NCBI RefSeq assembly: GCF_030272615.1
Contig: NC_081415.1
Span: 624,401,740-624,465,739 of the forward strand
Source: Cryptomeria japonica
Lineage: Eukaryota; Streptophyta; Pinopsida; Cupressales; Cupressaceae
Direction of reading: 5' to 3'
Length of the DNA: 64,000 nucleotides
Part shown: positions 1 through 12,839 of the stretch, piece after piece
How positions within the stretch are numbered: the stretch's first letter is position 1
Layout of the letters: each line of letters opens with the position of its first letter
The notes under the pieces: generated by a model
What the model was told of the DNA's origin: nothing
Databases searched by the model: none
What the model saw: only the letters and a program-made list of their open reading frames with translations
Made by a program: the position numbers and the translations under genes

Positions 1-290
1 TTCTTTCAATACTCCAATCATTTCTTCAGTCTCTTCAAATATACTATTCTCAGATGATGTCTCAATTTGTTCCACTAGCTCTTGAGAGTCCTACAAATCA
101 TCAGATAATCTTCTTCTCACTTTCAGAGATTTTTGCATTTGTCTTTACATGTTTGCAATCACTTGATTAGCATGATCCAGCTCTTCTTGCAGATACACAA
201 TCCTCTGAGATTGTTTATAGCCTTCCATTGATAAGATCTTTCTCTTTAGGCAGTCAAACCCTTTTCCAAGATTCAAGCTCTGATACCAAT
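1..290 (-). pseudogene. Leader and start of a minus-strand copia-like element, decayed coding
   Basis: Lies immediately downstream, on the minus strand, of the primer binding site and LTR that follow in plus coordinates. The minus strand reads as an acidic, Glu/Gln-rich, probably coiled-coil peptide (for example LQEELDHANQVIANM) with scattered stops; the frame also runs back through the primer site, so the start codon is uncertain. The rest of the element lies left of the window. It could be the N-terminus of gag, but no gag domain can be recognised in so short a piece. Confidence 0.4.
277..288 (-). other. Primer binding site (initiator Met tRNA type)
   Basis: The minus strand reads TGGTATCAGAGC two bases after the LTR end. 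This matches the 3' end of plant initiator methionine tRNA, the usual primer of Ty1/copia reverse transcription. It fixes the orientation of the element (minus) and shows that the LTR at 291-1429 is the 5' LTR. Confidence 0.85.
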
Positions 291-1429
291 TGTTAGGCCC
301 AATATGGAAAGCTAATGTACTGAGAGGGAAGGGGTGAATCAATACTCCAAAACTTTTTCTTCAACAATAACTTTACTGTTATGCATAAACTGAATAGTGC
401 AGTAACATAATAAAAGCTAAAACAACTAGATAACAATCATACATGATTCACTCCATAACACATATATATTGGTTATGCAGAAACTCTTGGTTAGAGAGAA
501 AAACTACGGTGGGGATGGCACCCACAACTTCACTACTGCAATAATAAAGAGTGCTTGATTAGAGCCACACGTTTAGCTATTTCTGATAGCTTACCCTGTT
601 TGGAGTAATAAGACCTGTTAGATCTACCTTGCTAAAGGATTTTACAACACTTAAACTAAATGTTGCACCTGGTTAGAGGCTTTACAATTTATAGACTTGT
701 TTAGAGTCTTTTACCATGTTAAAGGTTTCTCTTACAACTTCAAAATATTACAATAAATCATTACAAATATCTACAACTTTACATCTAGAATATTATAGCA
801 TATTCTATGTACTCGGAATAGATTACCTTGATTATAGCAGACCTTTGTAACCCATATAGTAACTCGGTAAACCTTTCTATTTACTCTGTTCTTCCATTGT
901 TCTTTGAAAACCTTCTCGGTGACCTCTATGTCTCTGTAATGGTCTTCTTACACTCATGCACACACACGTTTAATTCTTAACTCATGTTGTATAAATAAAT
1001 CTCTTATGTCTGTGATCCATTCATTGCTTCGATCTTACAAACATGTTTTATCAAATGAATAACCTTGCAAAATATTTCATTGGTTAGATGACCTCAAAAT
1101 CATACACAATCTTTAAGTGCAATTTCCAACATGATAACGGTTCTATGTGCCTCAATCTTGTAACACATTTTCATATGTATGTCCAGGTTCAATGAATTTG
1201 GTAACACATTTCACTCAGTGTATAACAACTCGGTGTGTCATCTTTGCTGCTCGATAGACATATTATGATACTTGGTAGATAGCTCAGTGTATACTACGCT
1301 CTGAGACTACTTTCTTCAATATCCGACTGGACTGTTCATACCGACTGAATATCTTAGTAGAGATAACCGACTAGAGTATATAGAATAACTTTGAACATAA
1401 AACTAATGGCAACTTGATAAGTAGTAACA
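291..1429 (-). repeat. 5' LTR of minus-strand copia-like element
   Basis: On the minus strand it begins TGTTACTACT and ends GGGCCTAACA, giving the inverted TGTTA...TAACA ends of an LTR, and it is followed by a Met-tRNA primer site. Its far end abuts the satellite at 1430 with no transition, so the element inserted into the array. The start-side half (about 850-1380) is rich in CGGT-type words. About 490-720 holds repeated CTAACCAGGT-like words and a CACCGT...TTTTTC block also found in the two copia LTRs further right. The partner LTR and target duplication lie outside the window, so both ends rest on motif reading. Confidence 0.75.
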
Positions 1430-4400
1430 CTGCACATGTGTGGCGAGGGGCCTTAAGTGGTCCTAAAGGGTCACACATGTGTTAGAACACATGTATGACC
1501 CCTTAGGACCACACATGACTCCTTACGACAACATTTGGTCATTTGTGGCCTTAATAGGTCCTAATGGGTGCACATGTGTCACAAGGGGCCTTATGTGGTC
1601 CTAAGGGGCATGCATGTGCTACAACACATGTGTGACCACTTGCGATACTATTAGGTCTTTTGTGGTTCTAATAGATCCTCAGGGGTGCACATGTGTTGCA
1701 AGGGGCTTTAAGTAGTCCTAAGGGGTCACGCATGTGTTAGAACACATGCATGACCCTTTAGGACCACTATGACCCCTTGCGACACCATTTGGTCGTATGT
1801 GGTCCTAATAGGTCCTAAAGTGTGCACATGTGTTGCAAGGGGCCTTAAGTGGTCCTATCGGGTCACACATGTGCTCTAACACATGCATGACCCCTTAGGA
1901 CTGCAAATGACTCCTTGTGACAACATTTGGTCTTTTGTCATCCTAATAGGTCCTAAGAGGTGCACATGTGTCACAAGGGGCCTTAAGTGGTCCTAAGGGG
2001 TCACGCATGTGTGACCCCTTAGGACCACGTACGACCCCTTGTGACACCATTTGGTCCTATGTGCTCCTAATAGGTCCCAAAGGGTGCACAAATGTCACAA
2101 GGGGCCTTAAGTGGTCCTAAGGTGTCATGCATGTGTTCTAACACATGTGTCACCTCTTAGGACCACATATGACCCCTTGCAACAACATTTGGTCTTTTGT
2201 GGTCCTAATAGCTCCTAAGGGGTGCACATGTGTTGCAAGGGGCCTAAAGTTGTCCTAAGGGATCATGCACTTGTTAGAACACATGTGTGACCCATTAGGA
2301 CCACATATGACCACTTGTGACACCATTTGGTCATATGTGGTCCTAATAGGTCCTAAGGGGTGCACATGTGTTGCAAGGGACATTAAGTGGTACTCAGGGG
2401 TCATGCATGTGTTAGAACACATGCATGACCCCTTACGACCACATATGACCTCTTGTGACACCATTTGGTCCTATGTGGTCTTAATAGGTCCTAAGGGGTG
2501 CACATGTGTCACAAGGGGGCTTAATTGGTCCTAAGGGGTCACGCATGTGTTCTAACACATGTGTGACCCCTTAGGACTGCATATGACCCCTTGCGACACC
2601 ATTTGGTCATTTGTGGTCCTAATCGGTCCTAAGGGGTGCACATGTGTCACAAGGTGCCTTAAGTGGTCCTAATGGGTCACAAATGTGTTAAAGCACATGT
2701 GTGACCCCTTAGGACTACATTTAACCCCTTGCGACAACATTTGGTCATTTGTGGTCATAATAAGTCCTAAGGGGTACACATGTGTCGAAAGGGGCCTTAA
2801 GTGGTCCTAAGGGGTTATACATGTGTTGGAATACATGCATGACCCCTTAGGACCACATATGACCCCTTGTGACACCATTTTATCCTATGTGGTCCTAATA
2901 TGTCCTAAGGGGTGCACATGTGTCGCAAGGGACCTTAAGTGGTTCTACGGTGTCGTGCATGTGTTAGAACACATACATGACACCGTAGGACCGGATATGA
3001 CCCCTTGCAACAACACTTGGTCTTTCGTGATCCTAATAGGTTCTAAGGGGTGCACATGTGTCTCAAGGGGCCTTAAGTGGTCCTAAGGGGTCATGCATGT
3101 GTTATAACACATGTGTAACCCCTTAGGACCAAATATGACCCATTGTGACAGCATTTGGTCCTATGTGATCCTAGTAGGTCTTGAGGGGTGCACATGTGTT
3201 TCAAGGGGTCTTAAGTGGTCATAAGGGATCATAGATGTGTTCTAACACATGTGTGACCCCTTAGGATCACATCTGACCCTAAGTGCCTTAAGTGGTCCTA
3301 AGGGGTGCACATGTGTCGCAAGAGGCCTTAAGTGGTCCTAAGTGGTCACACATGTGTTATAACACATGTGTGACCCCTTAGGATCACATATGACTGCTTG
3401 CAACAACAATTGGTCTTTTTTGGTCCTAATAGGTCCTAAGGGGTGGACATGTGTTGCAAGGGGACTTAAGTGGTCCTAAGGGGTCACGCATGTGTTAGAA
3501 CACATGTGTGACCCCTTAGGACCACATAAGACCCCTTGTGCCACCATTTGGTCCTATGTGGTCCTAATAGGTCCTAAGTGGTGCACATGTGCCGCAAGGG
3601 GGCTTAAGTGGTTCTAAGGGGTCACACATGTGTCACACCTTAGGACCACATATGACCCCTTGTGACATAATTTTATTTTTTGTTGTCCTAATAGGACCTA
3701 AGGGGTGCACATATGGCGCAAGGGGCCTTAACTAGTCCTAATGGGTCATGCATGTCTTAGAACATATGTGTAACCCCTTAGGACAACATATGACCCCTTG
3801 TGACACCATTTGGTCCTTTGTGGTCCTAATAGGTCCTAAGAGGTGCAGATGTGTCGCAAGGGGCATTAAGCGGTCCTAAGCAGTCACGCATGTGTTCTAA
3901 CACATGTGTGACCCCTTAGCTCCACATATGACCCTTTGCGACAACATTTGGTCTTTTGTGGTCCTAATTGGTCCTAAGGGGTGCACATGTGTCGCAAGGG
4001 GCCTTAAGTGGTCCTAAGGGGTCACCCAGTTGTTAGAACACATGTGTGACACCTTAGGACCATATATGACCCCTTGTGACACCATTTGGTGCTATGTGGT
4101 CCTAATAGGTCCTAAGGGGTGCACATGTGTCGCAAGAGGGCTTAAGTGGTCCTAAGGTGTCACACATTTGTTCAAACAAATGCATGACCCCTTAGGACCA
4201 CATATGACCCCTTACGACACCATTTGGTCCTATGTGGTCCTAATAGGTCCTAAGGAGTGCACATGTCTCGGAAGGGGCCTTAAGTGGTTCTAATGGGTCA
4301 TGCATGTGTTAAAACACATGCGTGACCCATTATAACCACATATGACCCCTTGAGACAACATTTGGTTGTTTGTGGTCCTCATAGATCCTAAGGGGTGCAC

Positions 4401-7400
4401 ATGTGTCGCAAGTTGCCTTAAGTGGTCCTAAGGGGTCACACATATGTTAAAACACATGCATGATCCCTTAGGACCACATATGACCCCTTGCAACACCATT
4501 TGGTCCTATGTGGTCCTCAGTAGATCTAATGGGTGCAAATGTGTCGCAAGGGACCTTAAGTGGCCCTAAGGGGTCACGGATGTGTTAGAACACATGTGTG
4601 ACCCCTTAGGACCACATATGACCCCTCGGGACACCATTTGGTTCTAAGTGGTCCTAATAAGTCCTAAGGGGTGCACATGTGTCACAAGGGGCCCTAAGTC
4701 ATCATAAGGGGTCATGCATGTGTTAGAACACAAGCGTCACCCCTTAGGATCACATAGGACCCCTTGTGAATACATTTGGTCTTTTGTGGTCTTGATAGGT
4801 TCTAAGGGGTGCACATGTATCACAAGGGGCCTTAAGTGGTCCTAAGGGGTCATGTATGTGTTAGAACACATACGTGACTCCTTAGGACCAGATATGACTC
4901 CTTGTGACACCATTTGTTCCTATGTGGTCCTAATAGTTCCTAACAGGTGCACATGTGTCACAAGGGGCCTTAAGTGGTCCTAAGGGGTCACACATGTGTT
5001 CTAGCACATGTGTGACCCCTTAGGATGACATGTGATCCCTTGCGAGAAAATTTTGTCATTTATGGTCCGAGGAGGTCCTAAGGGGTGCACATGTGTTGCA
5101 AGTGGCCTTAAGTATTCCAAAGGGGTCATACATGTGTTAAAACACACGCATGACCCCTTAGGACCACATATGATCCCTTGCAAAAAGCTTTGGTTGTTTA
5201 TGGTGCTAGTAGCTCCTAAGGGGTGCACATTAGTCACAAGGGGCCTTCAAGAGTCCTAAGGGAGAACACATGTGTGACCTCTTAGAACCACATATGACCC
5301 CTTGCAACATCATTTGCTCCTAAGGGGTGCACATGTCTCACAAGGAGACATAAGTGGTCCTAAGGGGTCAGGCATGTGTTCTAACACATGCGTGACCCCT
5401 TAGGACAACATATGAACCCTTGCGACAATATTTGGTCGTTTATGGTCCTAATACGTCCTAAGGGGTACACATGTGTCACAACGGGCCTTAAGTGTACCTA
5501 AGGGGTCATGCATGTGTTAGAACACATGCGTGACCCCTAAGGACCACACAAGACCCCTTGCAACACCATTTGGTCCTATGTGGTCCTATGAGGTCCTAAA
5601 GGGTGTACATGTGTCACAAGGGGCCTTAAGAGGTCCTAAGGCGTCATGCATATGCTCTAAAACATGCATCACCCCTTAGGACCACATATGACCCCTTGTG
5701 ACAACATTTGGTCTTTTTTCATCCTTATAAAATGTAAGGGGTGCACATGTGTCGCAAGGGGCCTTTAGTAGTCCTAAGTGGTCACGCATGTGTTAGAACA
5801 CATGCATGAACCCTTAGGACAACATATGACCCCTTGTGACACCATTTTCTCCTATGTGGTCCCAATAGGTCCAAAAGGGTGCACATGTGTCGCAAGGGGC
5901 CTTAAGTGGTCCTACGGGGTCACGCATGTGTTCTAACACGTGTGACCCCTTACAACAATATTTTTTCTTTTGTGGTCCTTATAGGTCCTAAGGAGTGCAC
6001 ATGTGTCATAAGGGGCCTTAAGTGGTCATAAGGGGTCACACATGTGTTCAAACACATGCATGACCCCTTACGACCACATATGACCTTTGTGACAAAATTT
6101 GGTCATTTGTGGTCCAAATAGGTCCTAAGGGGTGCACATGTGTCGCAAGGAGCCTCAAGTGGTCCTAAGGGACTACGCATGTGTTAGAACACATGTGTGA
6201 CCCCTTAGGACCACATATGACCTCTTGTGACAACATTTGGTCATTTGTGGTCCTAATAGGTCCTAAGGGGTGCACATATGTGTCAAGGGGTGTTAACTAG
6301 TCATAAGGGGTCATGCATGTGTTCTAACACATGCGTGACCCTTTAGGATGACATATGACCCCTTGTGACACCATTTGGTCCTATGTGGTCCTAATAGGTC
6401 CTAAGGGGTGCAAATGTGTCACAAGGGGCCTTAAGTGGTCCTAAGGGGTCACGCGTGTGTTCTAACACATGCATCACCCCTTAGGACCACATATGACCCC
6501 TTGTGATAAAATTTGGTTTTTTGTCATCCTAATAGGACCTAAGGGGTGCACATGTGTCGCAAGGGGCGTTAACTAGTTCTAAGGGGTCACGCATGTGTTA
6601 GAACACATGTGTGACCCCTTAGGACAACATATGACCCCTTGTGACACCATTTGGTCCTATGTGGTCCTAATAGGTCCTAATAAGTGCAGATGTGTTGCAA
6701 GAGGCCTTAAGTGGTCCTAACTGGTCACGCATGTGTTCTAACACATGTGTGAACCCTTATCACCACATATTATGCCTTGCAACAACACTTGGTCTTTTGT
6801 GGTCCTAATTGGTCCTAAGGGGTGCACATGTGTCGCAAGTGGTCTTAAGTGGTCCTACACGGTCACACGCGTGACCCCTTAGGACTAGATATGACCCCTT
6901 GAGAGAACATTTGGTCGTTTGTGGTCCTAATAAATCCTAAGGGGTCCACATGTGTTGCAAGTGGCCTCAAGTGGTCCTAAGGGGTCACACATATGTTAGA
7001 ACACATGCGTGACCCCTTAGGACAACATATGACCCCTTGCAACACCATTTGGTCCTTTGTAGTCCTCATTGGTCCTAATGGGTGCAAATGTGTCACAAGG
7101 GCCCTTAAGTGGTCCAAAGGGGTCACGCATGTGTTACAACACATTTGTGGCCCCTTAGGACCACATATGACCCCTTTGGACACCATTTGGTTCTATGTGG
7201 TCCTAATAGGTCCTAAGGGGTGCACATGTGTCGCATGGGGCTGTAAGTGGTCATAAGGGATCAGACATGTGTTAGAACACATGTGTGACCCCTTAGGACC
7301 ACATATGATCCCTTGCAACAAAATTTGGTCTTTTGTGATCCTAATAGGTCCTAGGGGGTGCACATGTGTCGCAAGGGGCCTTAAGTGGTCCTAAGGGGTC

Positions 7401-8473
7401 AGGTATGTGTTATAACACATGTGGGACCACTTAGGGCCACATATGACCCCTTGCGACACCATTTGTTCCTATGTTGTCCTAATAGTTCCTAACGGGTGCT
7501 CCTGTGTCACAAGGGGCCTTAAGTTGTCCTAAGGGGTCACACATGTGATCTAACACATGCATGACCCCTTTAGGACCACATACGATCTCTTGCAAGAACA
7601 TTTGGTCATTTGTGGTCCTAAGCGGTGCACATGTCTCCCAAGTGGCCTTAAGTGGTCCAAAGGGGTCACGCGTGTGTTAAAACACATGCGTGACCCATTA
7701 GGACCATATATGACCCCTTGCAACAAGGTTTGGTTATTTATAGTCCTAGTAGCTCCTAAGGGGTGCACATTAGTCACAAGGGGCCATCAGAGGTCCTAAG
7801 GGGTGATGCATATGACTCCTTGCGACACCATTTTCTCCTAAGGGGTGCACATGTCTCACAGGGAGACTTAAGTGGTCCTAAGGGGTCAGGCATGTGTTCT
7901 AACACATGCGTGAGCCCTTAGGACCACATATGACCCCTTGCAACAACATTTGGCCGTTTGTGGTCCTAATAGGTCCCAAGGGGAGCACATGTGTCACAAG
8001 GGGCCTTAAGTGTACCTAAGGCATCATGCATGTGTTAGAACACATGCGTGACCCCTTAGGACCACACAAGACCCCTTGCGGCACCATTTGGTCCTATGTG
8101 GTCCTGTGAGGTCCTAAGGGGTGCACATGTGTCACAGGGGGCCTTAAGTGGTCCTAAGGGGTCACGCATGTGTTCTAACACATGCATGACCCCTTAGGAC
8201 CACATATGACCCCTTGTGACACCATTTCATCCTATTTGGTCCTAATAGGTCCTAAGGGGTGCATATGTGTCACAAGGGACTTTAAGTGGTCACACATGTG
8301 TTAGAACACATGCGTGACCCCTTAGGACCACATATGATCCCTTGTGACACCATTTGGTCCTATGTGGTCCTAATAGGTCCTAAGGAGTGCACATGTGTTG
8401 CAAGGGGCCTTAAGTGGTCCTAAGCGGTCACACATGTGTTCTAACACATGCATGACCCCTTAGGCCCACATAT
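1430..8473. repeat. 138-bp palindromic satellite, left array (about 50 units)
   Basis: A tandem repeat with a 138-bp period: successive GGTGCACATG anchors fall at 2221, 2359, 2497 and 2635. Each unit holds GTGGTCCTAAGGGGTCA, then a CATGTGTT-AG-AACACATG core, then the reverse complement, making a hairpin with arms of about 27 bp and a 2-base loop. Flanking TGTCGCAAGGGG and CCCCTTGTGACA extend the dyad to about 90 of the 138 bases. The remainder has GGTCCTA three times at 10-bp spacing. Some units are shortened (for example 1959 to 2083, 124 bp). Because 138 is divisible by 3, chance ORFs repeat every 46 codons on both strands; these are not genes. The left edge is cut by an LTR and the right edge by the copia insertion. 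Confidence 0.95.
8469..8473. repeat. Target site duplication, copia element 1 (left copy)
   Basis: CATAT immediately before TGTTGGCATT matches CATAT at 23670-23674 immediately after the 3' LTR. Both copies fall at the same place in the satellite unit (CACATATGACCCC), so this is a clean 5-bp integration duplication and proves that the two satellite blocks were once continuous. Confidence 0.9.
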
Positions 8474-9983
8474 TGTTGGCATTATGTGAACCGGTATGAG
8501 GACATAATGACATTGTATGTTGTCATTGATGTCAATATGTTGCAGAGGTGTGAATCAGCATATGTGAGAACCGGTATAACACTATGAACAGACATTTGTG
8601 CCAAAGTGAAGCGGTGTGCTTGTTCAAAAGTGAACTGGCATATGGTTATGGGAACCAGCACATGGAAGCATTGAATGACTACCAATTCGTAGTCTTAACT
8701 TTAGGGTTTTCAGTTGAAGTTCTTCAAGCCTGTGTTCCTCAACTGGTGACTTTGTACGATGATTTAGCATGAAAACAAAGAACAAGATCATGTTGCCACG
8801 TAAGCGCTGTGTATATGAAGGATCGTGCATGAAGAAGATCTTGCCTATCTACCTCAGGAATATGAGAAGACTGTAAAACGGTGATAACGTGTGATGGGTT
8901 ATTAGCTGCCATGAAAATGGTAGAAAATGAATGATGGAGATTAATGCAGCATGCTCAATGGCCAGGATTGAACCATTTGAATTCCTTAACCTATTAGGTT
9001 TAGGGTTTAGGTTTTATGCTACCAACCTAAGTATTTTCTATAAGGTCGATGTTGTGACTCTTTCTAGGGTTGTTGGCAAAAGTTGTGTGTGAGGATCCAA
9101 GAGAAGGGATACATGATTCTTGCTAGACCAAAAGGATAGAAGTGATACTTGCAGAGTGTAAGTGCAGAAGGAAAAGAGGAGCTTAAGTTGATCTGCATTG
9201 GCATTAAGTTCTGTTACTTGACCATTGTAATACCTGTTGATCTCTAACCACCTCAATAGTTGGAAAATCCCTTAGCAGGGTAGCTTTAATCGACTTGGTA
9301 AAAATCCTTTAACAAGGTAACTCTAAGCTACTTAGTTCGAAGTCCTTTAGCTATTGAGCTCTTGAAATCCTCTAACAAGGTAACCTTTAATAGGGTTTAA
9401 CCCTTAATCGGGTATTGTAGCCATCCCTTAACCAGGTGATCTCTAATAGGATCGGTTCCTAGCAGAACCTATTGTAATGTCTCTAACCAGACAAGGCACC
9501 TAACATAGCGGACTTTCAAAGAGTTTAAAAATAGCTTATGGGTATTCATCCCCACTGTGGCTTTTCCTAGTTTGGTTTCCACATGAAAAATATGTGTGTC
9601 ATGTGTGATGCTTTTATTTTGTGACACTTTGCTATTGTTTGTTAAGCATATGATGGTTCTATGTTTTATGCCTATCAATAAAACATGTTGAACTAGCTGT
9701 TATTATGATCTGATGATAGATCACTTGTTTATGCATAAGGATGAAATGGTAGTGTAGTATCAAGTTGGGTGAAAGGCTAAGTGAGTAGGTGGTTAATGCT
9801 TGTCTCAAACATTCTTAGCTTTACCAATTGCACTCTATTTCAAACCGGTATCTTTGTCTGCTAGTCTTTTGAAGTATTTACTATCGAACCGGTTTAAGAC
9901 TTTTTTTTTTTTTCCTGTACTGATTCACCCCCCCCCCCCTCTCAATATTGATTTGGTACTATCTACTCATCACTGAGTTATCA
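8474..9983 (+). repeat. 5' LTR of copia element 1
   Basis: Begins TGTTGGCATT and ends GAGTTATCA just before the primer site; 1510 bp. The first 200 bases carry a degenerate GTGAACCGGTAT-like word several times. 9260-9490 has repeated CCTTTAACAAGGTA-like words, followed by a GTGG...TTTCC...TTTCCACA stem-like block. A run of 14 T and a run of 13 C near 9901-9945 are longer than in the 3' LTR. It is nearly co-linear with 22173-23669. ORFs inside it are not conserved and are not called. Confidence 0.92.
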
Positions 9984-9985
9984 AT

Positions 9986-9996
9986 TGGTATCAAAG
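9986..9996 (+). other. Primer binding site, copia element 1
   Basis: TGGTATCAAAG starts two bases after the LTR end. It matches the Met-tRNA primer site except for a G-to-A change (TATCAGAG to TATCAAAG), typical of an old copy. Confidence 0.85.
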
Positions 9997-10054
9997 AATT
10001 CTCTAGGTCCTCTGAGTTATAAGCTTAACCACTTGAGGTAAAGATCCCAGTCAA

Positions 10055-12839
10055 ATGATGAAGAGGGAAGGTCCAAAATTTAAAAGGGAAAATTTCAATA
10101 TTTGGAAAGATAGGATGAAGATATTCATCACAAGCATGGGTGCTCAACACTAGAGCTATGTTGAGAATGTCTAAGTTGCCCCTACCGGTACTCTCACCGA
10201 TGACCAAAAGAGAGAGATACAAGAAAATGGGCAAGTCATGGAAGCCCTAATTAGTAGTTTATCTGACATTGAGTTTATTGATGTTCAGGACAAGGAAAAT
10301 CCCAAAGAGGTATGGGATGCTCTTGAAAATATTTATGGTGGTGATGAACATGTAAAATAGGCTAAGGAAGAAAGCCTGAGAGGGAAGTTTGAAGATATGC
10401 GGATGGTTGAAGGTGAGACCATTCAGCAGTATGGAATAAGAATCAAAATAGTTGTTGGAGATATCAAGAGTGCAGGTGGTAAAATAGAAGATTCCACTAT
10501 GGTAAGCAAAGTCCTGAGATCCCTATTGCCAGTCTATGCAATAAGGGTTGCTTCTATTCAGAAGCCGAGATCAATAGATAAGACTAAGGTATCCTTGGAC
10601 TCCATCATAGCAAAGTTGATAGCCTATGAGCTAAATAGTTTTGATGGCAGTGTTCAAAAGACTGAATCAACTCTTAAAGCCTCTGCTATACCATCCAGAA
10701 AAGGAAAAGAAGCTAGCACTAGTGGTGAACCAAGACAAAGAAAAGAAATGGATGATGAGGAGATTTTGATGGCATTTAAAGCTCCCCTTGCTAGGAAACT
10801 TCCTAAAGGAACCAACAAATACAAAGGTAAGCTTCCTTTGAAATGCTTTTCTTGCAACTGGATAGGACATATTGTTGTAAACTATCCTAATGGCGACAAC
10901 AAGGACAAACCGGAAAGGTTCAAGAAATTCAAAGGAGGAAACCGGAGAAACTGTTTTGTGGTAGTTGATGAAGGTGTCATAGACAAAGACTTAGTGGATG
11001 AAGAAAATGAAGATATTGTGTTTGTTGCTATCAAAGAAGATGTGTCAGACAAGAAGGCTCTTGTCTCCCGGTTTGATAATTCCAATGAGTGGATCATTCA
11101 CAGTGGCTGCTCTCACCATATGACTGGTGATCAGAGCAAGTTTCTATCCTCGAAGGAGTATGATGGTGGTGTGGTTCACTTCGGCAATGATGCACCATGC
11201 ATGGTCAAAGGTAGAGGGTCCATCTCTCTGAATGGAAAGAGTAGTGCTGACAATGTGTACTAGGTTGATGGTCTGAGACACAACCTTCTGAGTGTTGCCG
11301 AGCTAAATGAAAGTGGTTGTACTCTAGAATTCAAGAATGGAGTTTGCAGAATCAAAGGAAAAGATGGTGAATTGGTGGCCACTAGCATGCAGACCAAAGG
11401 TAACCTATTTCATCTGAATGCAAATATAAGTACATGTCTTATGGTTAAATTTGATGATAGTTGGATATGGCATAGGAGACTCTACCATGTAAACTTTGAT
11501 AACATTGTAAAGGCTAGTAAGATCAAGGCAGTTAGAGGGTTGCCAATATTAAGCAAACCATATAATACCTTGTGCAGAGAGTGTCAATTGGGGAAAATGT
11601 CTTCCTCAACCTTTAAAGGTAAATCTTTCACTGCTGACAACTTGCTTGATCTTGTGCATATTGATTTTTGTTGTCCTATGAAAACTAGAAGTGTGTAGGG
11701 TGATAGGTACTTCATGATTCTCACTAATGACTGCTCAAGAATGATGTGGGTCACATTCTTGAAAGACAAGTCTGAAGCCTTTGTAAAGTTTAAAGCTTTC
11801 AGAGCATTAGTGGAGAAGGAAAGCAGTAAAAGGATTAAGTGCCTGAGAACTGATCAAGGAGGGGAATTCACTTCTGATGAATTCAACAAGTACTGTGAAG
11901 AACATGGCATCAAGAGGCAATTGTCTACCCCCTAGACTCCACAGTAGAATGGCCTAGTAGAGAGGAATAACTGGACTATGGTTCAAGCAGCAAGAACCAT
12001 GTTGATTTAAGGAAAGGTAGCTCACACCTTTTGGAGAGAAGCCAGTCTACACAATGAATCCGATACTCATCAAGAAAGGTAAGGATAAAACTCCTTATGA
12101 GTATTGGACTGGTAAGACACCTATGGTTAGCTACTTTAGAATGCTTGGTAGCAAATGTTACATCAAGAGAAGTGAACACCAGAGCAAATTTGATGTGAAA
12201 TGTGATGAGGGAATATTCCTAGGATATTCCACCAAGAACAAAGCTCTCAAGTGTTTCAACAACAGGACTCGGAGAATTGTGGAAAGCATCAATGTAAGAA
12301 TTGATGAAACCTCTAAGAAAATTGAGGAAACTGGTATTAAGCAAGTAGTAAGTGAACCAGTTGCAACCTTCTGGGAACTAGTTGTCAGTCAACTGAATAC
12401 CAGTAACAGTGTTCCTACACCGGCAAATGTGGATACTGATACTGATGGAGATGAGGATGAAGAAGAAAAGCAAGAGGAATCTATCAAGACTATTCCTCGG
12501 CATGTCAAGCTGAATCATGATCCTAAGCAAATCATAGGAGATAAGGATGCAAGAATCCTTACAAGAAGAAAAGTCAGAGAAAACTCATGCATGATCTCTG
12601 AACTCGAGCCTAAAACATCCAAAGAGGCACATAAGGATGAAGAGTGGATCAAGGCAATGGAAGAGGAACTTGACCAGATAGAGAAAAATGGTACATGGTC
12701 CTTTGTACCCAGACCAAAGCACAAAAATGTCATTGGTACCAAATGGGTCTTCAAAAATAAGCTGAATGAGGATGGCACAGTGATTGGAAACAAAGCCAGA
12801 CTGATGTGCAAAGGATATGCTTAGGAAGAAGGAGAAGAC
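10055..12839 (+). pseudogene. Copia element 1 gag-protease-integrase-RT start, decayed
   Basis: One frame runs from the ATG at 10055 to about 12000 with in-frame stops at 10151, 10172, 10358, 11261, 11696, 11933, 11945 and 12008. A frameshift near 12010-12050 moves the rest (12054-12839) to another frame, with a further stop at 12822. Gag (UBN2-like) is followed by a zinc knuckle reading CFSC-x4-H-x4-Y, where the last Cys has become Tyr. The protease site reads WIIHSGCSHHMTG; the catalytic Asp has become His. The integrase HHCC region keeps WHRRLYH and CRECQLGK, and the core Asp and Glu positions are visible (VHID, LTND, NGLVERNN). RT begins near 12620 (EEEL...W) and stops at EGED, where the nested element enters. 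Replaced codons mostly look like former Gln or Trp. Confidence 0.9.
12835..12839. repeat. Target site duplication of nested element (left copy)
   Basis: AAGAC directly before TGTAGCGTCC is repeated at 20652-20656 directly after TTTACA. Removing the insert and one copy restores an uninterrupted RT frame across the join (GGA GAA GAC followed by TAT GGT), which confirms both boundaries to the base. Confidence 0.95.

Noticed and set aside
277-288. tRNA-like words (also 9986, 14072, 36148, 44614, 57834)
   Set aside because: Only the 3'-end match needed for priming is present; no tRNA cloverleaf exists around them. They are primer binding sites.
1430-8473. Many small ORFs on both strands with repeating peptide wording
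   Set aside because: They follow from the 138-bp period being a multiple of three; both strands are open in the same places and frames break irregularly. No sign of coding selection.
8990-9015. Telomere-like TTTAGGG words (also near 22685)
   Set aside because: Only two or three imperfect units, present at the same place in both LTRs of one element, so they are LTR sequence and not an interstitial telomere.
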